Assembly: GCA_023488945.1 (NCBI GenBank) | Contig: JAMDBZ010000038.1 | Location: forward strand, 1-12,268 | Direction: 5' to 3' | Length of the DNA: 12,268 nt | Source of the DNA: Deltaproteobacteria bacterium | GTDB lineage: Bacteria > Desulfobacterota_E > Deferrimicrobia > Deferrimicrobiales > Deferrimicrobiaceae | Part shown: positions 6,780 through 12,268 of the stretch, in pieces | How the letters are laid out: each line of letters begins with the position of its first letter | How positions within the stretch are numbered: position 1 is the first letter of the stretch | The notes under the pieces: generated by a model | What the model was told of the DNA's origin: nothing | Databases searched by the model: none | Seen by the model: only the letters and a program-made list of their open reading frames with translations | Made by a program: the position numbers and the translations under genes

Positions 6780-8141
6780 ATGGCCGACGATAAGCACACC
6801 CAGACCCTTGCGGACAGGGTGTGGAATTTCTTCACGTCCCTGAAGCTCGCCATCTCCGTCGTGATCATCCTCGCGGTCGTCTCGATCTTCGGGACGATCA
6901 TCGAGCAGAACCAGCCCCTCGAGAAGTACCAGAAATTCTACAGCGACGGGACGATCCGGTTCCTCGACATGCTCAACATGTTCAACATGTACCACTCCTG
7001 GTGGTTCGTGGCGCTGTTGTGCCTCTTCACCATCAATCTCTCCTGCTGCACGCTCGACCGGCTTCCCCGGGTCATCAGGACCGTGCGGAACCGGAAGACG
7101 ACGCTGGACGAGGGGCTCGAGAAGTCGCTCCCGCAGGTGGACCGGTGGAAGAAGAAGGGGACGGTCGCGCAGTACCTTCCGCTCTACACGGAGGCGCTCG
7201 GCAAGGCGTTCGCCCCGGCCCTGGTGACGGCGAACAGCGAGACGCATCATCTCTACGCGGAGCGGGGTGTGGTCTCCCGGTTCGGCGTCTACGTGACGCA
7301 CCTCTCCATCATCATCATCTTCATCGGCGCGATCATCGGCAGCGTGGCGGGCTTCAAGGGATACGTGAACATCGTCGAGGGCCAGGCGGTGAACGAGGTG
7401 CCCCGGAGGGGCGGCGGGCCGCCGGTGCCGCTCGGCTTCACCGTCCGGTGCAACAAGTTCTGGGTCGACTATTACCCGGGCGGCCAGCCGAAAGAGTACG
7501 CCTCCGACCTCTCCATCATCGATAACGGGCGAGAGGTGCTCCGGAAGAAGATCGTGGTGAACGATCCGCTCCGGTACAAGGGGATCTGGTTCTACCAGTC
7601 GAGCTACGGACAGGCGGGGGGCACGACGGCCCGGATCGCGGTGACACCCGCTTCCGGCGGCCCGAGCCGGGTGATCGCGTTGTCGCCAAACGAGAAGGCC
7701 GAGATCCCCGGCTACGGGACGATCGGCGCCGTCGACTACCAGGGGAACTTCCAGGGGTTCGGGCCGGCGCTCCTGGTTTCCGTCGAGAAGCCCGGCAAGC
7801 CGCCGGCCGACTTTTGGCTGCTCAAGTCGTTTCCGGACTTCGACCGCCAGCGGAACGACGCCTTGGTCTTCTCGTTCCTCGGGATCAACGAGCAGTTCTA
7901 CACGGGGCTCCAGGTGGCCGAGGACCCGGGCGTGAACGTCGTGTGGGCCGGCTGCGCCCTCATGGTCATCGGGATCATGATCGCCTTCTTCATGTCGCAC
8001 CAGCGGGTCTGGCTCCGGGTCGCTCCGGCGGGGGACGGCCGGGTGGAGGTCGTCCTGGCCGGCTCGACGAGCCGGAACCGGCTTGCCTTCGAGAGGAAAT
8101 TTGAGAGAATACAAGCCGAAATCAAGGCGGCGGCAAAGTGA
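6780..8141 (+). CDS. resB: ResB/Ccs1-type cytochrome c maturation protein (System II)
   Basis: The 453-residue protein belongs to the ResB family. With ResC it forms the System II haem lyase that brings haem to the outer face of the inner membrane and attaches it to apocytochrome cysteines. Membrane spans are visible at about 21-42 (LAISVVIILAVVSIFGTIIE), 73-90, 174-192 and 389-405, with a large extracytoplasmic domain between the third and fourth spans, the usual topology. Conserved-type histidines are His72 (YHSWW) at span 2 and His174 (VTHLS) at span 3. The 'EQNQPLEKY' and 'DPLRYKGIWFYQSSYGQ' segments are typical of the family. ATG 6780 has AAGGTGAT 5 nt upstream. It is the first gene of the operon; resC begins 42 bp after its stop. 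Confidence 0.95.
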   Translation: MADDKHTQTLADRVWNFFTSLKLAISVVIILAVVSIFGTIIEQNQPLEKYQKFYSDGTIRFLDMLNMFNMYHSWWFVALLCLFTINLSCCTLDRLPRVIRTVRNRKTTLDEGLEKSLPQVDRWKKKGTVAQYLPLYTEALGKAFAPALVTANSETHHLYAERGVVSRFGVYVTHLSIIIIFIGAIIGSVAGFKGYVNIVEGQAVNEVPRRGGGPPVPLGFTVRCNKFWVDYYPGGQPKEYASDLSIIDNGREVLRKKIVVNDPLRYKGIWFYQSSYGQAGGTTARIAVTPASGGPSRVIALSPNEKAEIPGYGTIGAVDYQGNFQGFGPALLVSVEKPGKPPADFWLLKSFPDFDRQRNDALVFSFLGINEQFYTGLQVAEDPGVNVVWAGCALMVIGIMIAFFMSHQRVWLRVAPAGDGRVEVVLAGSTSRNRLAFERKFERIQAEIKAAAK

Positions 8142-8168
8142 CCGGCCGCCGGGTTTCGCGCAACGCGT

Positions 8169-8174
8169 GAGGTG
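8169..8174 (+). promoter_or_regulatory. Ribosome binding site that decides the resC start
   Basis: GAGGTG (8169-8174) lies 9 nt before ATG 8184. An alternative GTG start at 8172 in the same frame would lie inside this site and has no good site of its own, so ATG 8184 is preferred. Confidence 0.65.
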
Positions 8175-8183
8175 CAATCCGCC

Positions 8184-9035
8184 ATGACGAGCATCTACAA
8201 CGTCTATCTCTACAACCTGACGACCTTCCTGTTCGGGGTGGCCTCGGTCAACTACGTCGCCGCGCTCTATGCGAAGAAGGAGGCGCTGGCCCGCGCCGGC
8301 ACGTGGGTGTGCGCCATCGCCGCCCTCGTTTCCACGGCCGCGTTCGGCGTCCGCTGGTTCGAATCGTACCAAATGGGGATCGGCCGGATCCCGGTGACGA
8401 ACCTCTACGAGTCGCTCGTCTTCTTTGCCTGGTCCGTCAACCTCTTCTACCTCTTCGTGGAGTGGAAGTACAGGAACCGGACCTTCGGCGCCTTCGTGAT
8501 GCCGATCGCCCTGGCGACGATGATCTTCGCGCTCAAGTACGACAGCTCGATCCAGCCGCTGGTCCCGGCCCTCCAGTCGTACTGGCTCCACGCCCACGTG
8601 ATCACCTGCTTCATCGGGTACGCGGCGTTCGCCGTCTCCGCGGGGGCGGCGGTGATGTACCTGATGAAGGCGAAGCAGGAGGAGGCGAAGATCTCGACCG
8701 GCATCGTGGGGCTCTTCCCCCCGACCAGGACGCTCGATGACCTCGTCTACCGGGCGATCATGTGGGGGTTCCCGTTCCTGACCGCGGGGATCATCACCGG
8801 CGCCGCGTGGGCGAACTACGCCTGGGGAACATACTGGTCGTGGGACCCCAAGGAGACCTGGTCGCTCATCGTGTGGCTCGTCTACGCGGCCTTCCTCCAC
8901 GCCCGGATCACGCGGGGATGGCACGGCCGCCGGGCGGCGATCCTGTCGGTCGCCGGGTTCCTCGCCACGATCATGTGCTACCTGGGGGTCAACCTGGTCC
9001 TTTCCGGGTTGCACTCCTACGGCGGTTTGGAGTGA
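8184..9035 (+). CDS. resC: ResC/CcsA-type cytochrome c maturation protein (System II)
   Basis: The 283-residue protein is a polytopic membrane protein with about eight spans and the tryptophan-rich WWD signature WGTYWSWDPKETW (214-226), which binds haem at the periplasmic face. Candidate haem-ligand histidines are His136/His138 (YWLHAHV), His239 (AAFLHAR) and His277 (SGLHSYGG). It is the partner of ResB just upstream. In some epsilonproteobacteria the two are fused as CcsBA; here they are separate genes. A GTG at 8172 would add four residues, but the ribosome site favours ATG 8184. The multihaem gene begins 54 bp after its stop, so the maturation pair and its likely clients share one transcript. 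Confidence 0.95.
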   Translation: MTSIYNVYLYNLTTFLFGVASVNYVAALYAKKEALARAGTWVCAIAALVSTAAFGVRWFESYQMGIGRIPVTNLYESLVFFAWSVNLFYLFVEWKYRNRTFGAFVMPIALATMIFALKYDSSIQPLVPALQSYWLHAHVITCFIGYAAFAVSAGAAVMYLMKAKQEEAKISTGIVGLFPPTRTLDDLVYRAIMWGFPFLTAGIITGAAWANYAWGTYWSWDPKETWSLIVWLVYAAFLHARITRGWHGRRAAILSVAGFLATIMCYLGVNLVLSGLHSYGGLE

Positions 9036-9089
9036 TATCGACCTCAATACCCGTCTCATCCACTCGCGACGGCATTCAAGGAGGGGCGC

Positions 9090-10388
9090 ATGCGAAAGTG
9101 GGGCGTAAGTCTCGGACTGGCCTTGCTGTGTGTGGGGGCCCTGGCGTTGTTCTGCGGTGAATCCGTGGCGGCGGATGCCTGCGTCACCGACCAGTGCCAT
9201 GCGACGATGGGAAAGGCGAAATACATCCATGGACCCGTGGGGGTGCGCCAGTGCACGGTGTGCCACGCCGTGGCGAAGAAGGGCCACCCGACGAAGAAGG
9301 GGCCCGACTTCACGCTGGTCGCGACCGGGAAGGCGCTCTGCGAGAAGTGCCACCAGCCGGTCGACAAGTTCGAGTTCAAGCACACCCCGGTCAAGCGCGG
9401 GGAGTGCACCGGCTGCCACGACCCGCACCAGTCCAACGCGCCCAAGCAGCTCAAGAAGGTCAAGACCTCGGACCTGTGCTACACCTGCCACAAGAACACC
9501 CAGCAGGCGAAGAAGTTCCTCCACGGGCCGGTCGGCTCGGGCGACTGCAACGTCTGTCACAACCCGCACTCCTCCCCGAACCCGCACCAGCTCGAGGCCC
9601 GGGGGAACGACCTCTGCTTCCTGTGCCACGAGGACCGCAAGGCCCAGTTCACGCGGAAATATCCCCACAAGCCGGCCAAGGAGTCATGCCTCAAGTGCCA
9701 CAACCCGCACACCTCCGACTACCCGTTCATGCTGTCCGTCAAGATCACGGACTTGTGCCTGTCGTGCCACAAGCAGATGGCCGAGCACCTGAAGAACGCG
9801 ACCGTCCAGCACGGCGCGCTCCAGAAGGGGCCGTGCACGACGTGCCACACGCCGCACTCCTCGGATTACCCGCGGCAGCTCAAGACCCACACCAAGGACA
9901 TCTGCTACACCTGCCACAAGGACATGGGAGCCAAGGTGCGCGCGTCGAAGTACCTCCACGGCCCGGTCCAGCAGAACGATTGCTACGCCTGCCACGACCC
10001 GCACGGGAGCAAGAACCCGTTCATCCTCAAGAAATACTTCCCGTCGGAGTTCTACAAGCCGTACGCCACCGAGAACTACGCGCTGTGCTTCGACTGCCAC
10101 AACAAGGACATCGCGCTCGACAGGATCACGACGAAGCTCACCAACTTCCGCAACGGCGACACGAACCTGCACTTCCTCCACGTCAACAAGGAGAAGGGGC
10201 GCTCGTGCAAGGCGTGCCACGAGGTCCACGCGGGAGACCAGGAAAAGCACATCCGGAGGGAGGTGCCGTTCGGCAAGGCGTGGATGCTGCCCATCAGCTA
10301 CACGAAGACACCGACCGGGGGCACCTGCGTGGTCGGCTGCCACAAGCCGAAAACGTATGACCGCGTCAACCCCGTGAAGTACGAATAG
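9090..10388 (+). CDS. Periplasmic or surface multihaem cytochrome c with 15 haem-attachment motifs
   Basis: The 432-residue precursor has a Sec signal peptide (residues 1-28, ending SVAA). It has 13 canonical CXXCH motifs, at 55, 84, 106, 130, 153, 176, 200, 223, 249, 272, 298, 333 and 373. Two non-standard ones sit at the ends: CVTDQCH (CX4CH, 31-37) and CVVGCH (CX3CH, 413-418). Most of the chain is a repeat of the paired-CXXCH unit: CXXCH, then HGPV or similar, then CXXCH followed by NPH/DPH, which supplies extra histidines for bis-His ligation. Long haem chains of this kind act as electron wires in metal- and electrode-reducing bacteria. There is no transmembrane span and no convincing lipobox. 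ATG 9090 follows an AAGGAGGGG site. It sits just after resB-resC, with the thioredoxin/TPR gene starting 11 bp after its stop. The partner redox proteins are not known. Confidence 0.94.
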   Translation: MRKWGVSLGLALLCVGALALFCGESVAADACVTDQCHATMGKAKYIHGPVGVRQCTVCHAVAKKGHPTKKGPDFTLVATGKALCEKCHQPVDKFEFKHTPVKRGECTGCHDPHQSNAPKQLKKVKTSDLCYTCHKNTQQAKKFLHGPVGSGDCNVCHNPHSSPNPHQLEARGNDLCFLCHEDRKAQFTRKYPHKPAKESCLKCHNPHTSDYPFMLSVKITDLCLSCHKQMAEHLKNATVQHGALQKGPCTTCHTPHSSDYPRQLKTHTKDICYTCHKDMGAKVRASKYLHGPVQQNDCYACHDPHGSKNPFILKKYFPSEFYKPYATENYALCFDCHNKDIALDRITTKLTNFRNGDTNLHFLHVNKEKGRSCKACHEVHAGDQEKHIRREVPFGKAWMLPISYTKTPTGGTCVVGCHKPKTYDRVNPVKYE

Positions 10389-10399
10389 GGGGGAGAGCC

Positions 10400-11410
10400 A
10401 TGGAGAAGCTGCCGTACCGGCGGCCGCTGGTCCTCTTCACCATCCTGGCGATGCTGTTCGTCGCCACCGTGCCCGGCACGGGATCGGCGTTCCGCAACCT
10501 GAAGGAAGGGGCCCCCGCGATCCCGATCGCGCTCAAGGACGCCGACGGGAAAGAGGTCACCTACGACCCGAATTCCGGGAAGGTGACCGTGTTGTCGTTC
10601 GTCAAGGTGTCGCAGGACCGCTCGAAGGACCAGATCAGGGACCTCGTCGCGCTTTACGACGAGCTGGCCTCCAAGGGGGTCGATTTCTTCCTCGTCGCCT
10701 CCTACACCGACGCGCCGGACGAGGTGAAGAAGGTCGCCTCGGAGCTCGGCGTGAAGTTCCCGATCGCGATCGACAAGGACCAGAAGGCGTACGGCGACTA
10801 CGGGCTCTTCGTCCTGCCGTCCACCGGCGTCGTCGGGAAGGACGGGAAGTTCGCGTTCGAATACTCCAGCCACGGCCGCGACTTCAGGGACGTGGTGGGG
10901 GGGAAAGTCAAGGTCCTCGCCGGGCTGATGTCGGAGGAGGATTACCGGAAGCTCACCACGCCCGTCGAATCGGTGCGGAAGAGCAAGGAAGAGCACGAGG
11001 CGGCCCGGCTCATCGCGCTGGGGAACACGCTCCTCAAGCGCGGGATGCCCGACAAGGCGGCCGAAAGGTTCGGCAAGGCGGTCGAGCTCGATCCGAAGAA
11101 CGTGGCGGGGCGGATTGCTTACGGCGAGGCGCTCGTCGCCTCGAAGAAGCCGGACGATGCGCTGGTCCAGTTCCGGAAGGCGGCGGAGCTCGCGCCCGAC
11201 AGCAAGGAGGCGCAGATCGGGATCGGGACGGTCCACCTCGAAAAGGGGGAGACCGACAAGGCGATCGAGGTCATCTCGCAGGCGGCGATGCTCAACCCCA
11301 GGCCGGCGAAGGCCTACTTCTGGCTCGGCGCGGCCTACGAGAAGAAGGGCGACCTGCAAAACGCCGTGAAGTATTACAGGAAGGCGGTCGAAAAGTTCCT
11401 CAAGGATTAA
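10400..11410 (+). CDS. Exported thioredoxin-fold protein without cysteines, fused to TPR repeats
   Basis: The 336-residue protein has a Sec signal peptide (residues 1-30, ending TGSA). Residues 35-180 follow the TlpA/AhpC-TSA pattern: 'LKEGAPA' start, VTVLSFVKVSQDRS where FWAxWCxxC is expected, and the cis-proline loop LFVLPSTGVVGKDGKF (Pro140). The two active-site cysteines are replaced by Gln72 and Ser75, and the protein has no cysteine at all, so it cannot do thiol exchange. Residues 201-334 form about four TPR units (AARLIALGNTLLKRG..., AVELDPKN, AAELAPDS, AAMLNPRP), a protein-binding scaffold. ATG 10400 lies 11 bp after the 15-haem gene stop, with GGGGAGAG upstream, so it is cotranscribed. 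A role as a periplasmic docking or assembly factor for apocytochromes is inferred from context only. The TAA stop falls in a TTAA that borders an inserted element. Confidence 0.9.
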   Translation: MEKLPYRRPLVLFTILAMLFVATVPGTGSAFRNLKEGAPAIPIALKDADGKEVTYDPNSGKVTVLSFVKVSQDRSKDQIRDLVALYDELASKGVDFFLVASYTDAPDEVKKVASELGVKFPIAIDKDQKAYGDYGLFVLPSTGVVGKDGKFAFEYSSHGRDFRDVVGGKVKVLAGLMSEEDYRKLTTPVESVRKSKEEHEAARLIALGNTLLKRGMPDKAAERFGKAVELDPKNVAGRIAYGEALVASKKPDDALVQFRKAAELAPDSKEAQIGIGTVHLEKGETDKAIEVISQAAMLNPRPAKAYFWLGAAYEKKGDLQNAVKYYRKAVEKFLKD

Positions 11411-11590
11411 CCCGCATGTCTCACCGGGGTTCGTCGCGAGACGGTGGAGACGGGCGTGGATACAAGGCGCGCGAACTTCGGGCACCGCAGGCGTCGTGGA
11501 CGCTCCGTCGAGGAGCACGAAGGAGCGCAACGCAGAAGACATGCCCGTATCTGTCGGCGCAGCAGAAGCTTGATGAGAAATGCGGGTTAA
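11407..11590 (+). mobile_element. MITE-like non-coding insertion with inverted ends and a TTAA target duplication
   Basis: The ends TTAACCCGCATGTCTCA (11407-11423) and TGAGAAATGCGGGTTAA (11574-11590) are inverted repeats matching at 16 of 17 positions. If TTAA is read as a duplicated target, the element is 11411-11586 (176 bp) with 13-bp terminal inverted repeats (one mismatch). Joining the flanks at a single TTAA gives the TPR gene stop followed 17 bp later by the next ATG with GAGGGG as ribosome site, a normal operon junction. The interior has no supported gene; it is GC-rich with small hairpins such as GCGTC-GTG-GACGC (11491-11503). It carries no transposase, so it would need one from elsewhere in the genome. 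A structured intergenic repeat or a DNA/RNA hairpin unit is the alternative. Confidence 0.7.
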
Positions 11591-11607
11591 GCGAGGGGCC
11601 GAAGGGA

Positions 11608-12268
11608 ATGATCGAGAAGACCACGGCGGGGCGGCTCCGGCGGGCCGCCCTGCTGATCGTCACGGCGGGGATCCTCCTCCCCGCCTTTTCCGTTTCGGAT
11701 GCGGTCGCGGAGTCGCCGGTCCGGATCCTGGCCCCCCGCGACGGCGCCACCCTGCCCCCAGGGAATGCGCTCCTCATCGGGAAACGCCTTTCGGGCCACA
11801 TCTCGCGGGTGGAGGTCGAGGTCAACGGGAGGGGGGGCAGGGTTGTTGCAATCCCCCACGGGGCGTTCCGGACGACGGTGACGCTCGCGCCGGGGAGGAA
11901 CGTCATCCGGGTGACGGCGGGGGAGAGCCACGCCGCCATCACGGTGTCGGCTTCGGCGAAGGGCCGTTACCGGTACCACCCGGACGTCGAGAAGTGCGCC
12001 GAGTGCCACGGCGACGGCGGGAAGGATTTCGCCGTGACGGGGCCCAAGGACGGCCTCTGCTACAAATGCCACGACCGGAAGGACGGCAAAAAGCATGTCC
12101 ACGGGCCGCTGGGAGGAGGCGACTGCACCTCCTGTCACGACCCGCACGGCTCGGAGAACGGGGCGCTGACGGTGGCGGCGGCGGAGACGCTGTGCCGCGG
12201 TTGCCACGATCAGAAAAGTTCCGAAAGGCATGTGAGGAATTCCCGCGGGAAGTCATGCACGGCGTGCC
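11608..12268 (+). CDS. Exported multihaem cytochrome with N-terminal Ig-like domain, 3' end beyond the window
   Basis: The frame opens at ATG 11608 after GAGGGG (11593-11598) and is still open at the end of the window: 220 codons plus one base. Residues 1-34 are a signal peptide with a basic start (RLRRAA) and a hydrophobic core. Residues 36-115 look like a bacterial Ig-like/glucodextranase-B type beta sandwich ('VRILAPRDGATLPPG', 'VEVEVNG', 'GRNVIRVTAG'). The haem part then begins with CAECH (130), CYKCH (151), CTSCH (173) and CRGCH (196), and a fifth motif CTAC-H is cut at the boundary (217-220). HVHGPLGGGDCTSCHDPHG repeats the paired-CXXCH signature of the 15-haem protein. The Ig-like part may attach the cytochrome to a surface or a partner. 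Total haem number and C-terminal anchoring cannot be seen. Confidence 0.9.
   Translation, partial: MIEKTTAGRLRRAALLIVTAGILLPAFSVSDAVAESPVRILAPRDGATLPPGNALLIGKRLSGHISRVEVEVNGRGGRVVAIPHGAFRTTVTLAPGRNVIRVTAGESHAAITVSASAKGRYRYHPDVEKCAECHGDGGKDFAVTGPKDGLCYKCHDRKDGKKHVHGPLGGGDCTSCHDPHGSENGALTVAAAETLCRGCHDQKSSERHVRNSRGKSCTAC

Noticed and set aside
8172..8183. GTG at 8172 as the resC start
   Set aside because: It lies within the GAGGTG ribosome site that serves ATG 8184 at 9-nt spacing; only four residues would be added.
9090..9200. Lipoprotein signal in the 15-haem cytochrome (Cys22 in the leader)
   Set aside because: The residues before Cys22 read ALF-C, which do not fit a lipobox; an ordinary signal peptidase I site after SVAA fits better.
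6735..9668. A 977-residue open frame on the minus strand across resB, resC and the start of the 15-haem gene
   Set aside because: It is antisense to three confidently identified genes, is extremely rich in Arg/Asp/Gly/Val/Pro as expected of a shadow frame in high-GC DNA, and shows no domain or suitable start site.
9090..10388. Tandem CXXCH-encoding segments as a CRISPR or DNA repeat array
   Set aside because: The periodicity is at the protein level (paired haem units); the DNA between and within units varies, so there are no identical direct repeats.
10298..11542. A 414-residue minus-strand open frame over the TPR gene and the inserted element
   Set aside because: Its composition is that of a GC-rich antisense shadow (Arg/Leu/Val/Asp), with no recognisable domain, and it crosses the element boundary at 11407-11423.

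Overview
The window is high-GC bacterial DNA. Its gene content points to an anaerobic, cytochrome-rich deltaproteobacterium in the broad sense (Desulfuromonadota/Geobacter-like or a related uncultured lineage). The grounds are a PpcA/c3-type periplasmic cytochrome, a very large multihaem cytochrome built from paired CXXCH units, a System II (ResB/ResC) cytochrome c maturation pair, and a sigma-54 activator beside a -24/-12 type promoter. The lineage is an inference from gene content and codon usage; no marker gene was compared.

Layout, all genes on the + strand. (1) 1-390: C-terminal end of a sigma-54-dependent activator. A good -24/-12 promoter candidate at 509-525 precedes a small exported Lys/Ala-rich protein (574-999), which ends in a strong intrinsic terminator (1069-1099). 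(2) 1237-4128: serA and purA, 21 bp apart, a housekeeping biosynthesis operon. (3) 4125-4338: a sigma-70 promoter whose -35 box contains the purA stop codon, followed by tRNA-Lys(TTT) and tRNA-Glu(TTC). (4) 4461-6649: a membrane-anchored GltD-like flavoprotein with an extra N-terminal zinc ribbon and TM2-like hairpin, then 26 bp later a tetrahaem c3-type cytochrome, then a hairpin. (5) 6712-12268: a new promoter with an overlapping palindrome drives resB, resC, a cytochrome with 15 haem-attachment motifs, a cysteine-free thioredoxin-fold/TPR protein and, past a small inserted element, a second paired-CXXCH cytochrome with an Ig-like N-terminal domain that runs off the end of the window.

How the genes may work together: ResB/ResC carry haem across the membrane and attach it to apocytochromes. 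The products beside them (15-haem protein, tetrahaem c3, Ig-multihaem protein) are what such a pair would mature. The Cys-less thioredoxin/TPR protein sits where an assembly or docking factor would be expected. The flavoprotein next to the c3 gene could link a cytoplasmic NAD(P)H pool to the membrane side, but this is inference only.

The points most worth following up are: the 15-haem protein, whose first and last motifs are CX4CH and CX3CH; a 176-bp element inserted at a duplicated TTAA, whose removal restores ordinary operon spacing; the zinc-ribbon/TM/GltD architecture; and the redox-dead thioredoxin-TPR protein in a cytochrome operon.
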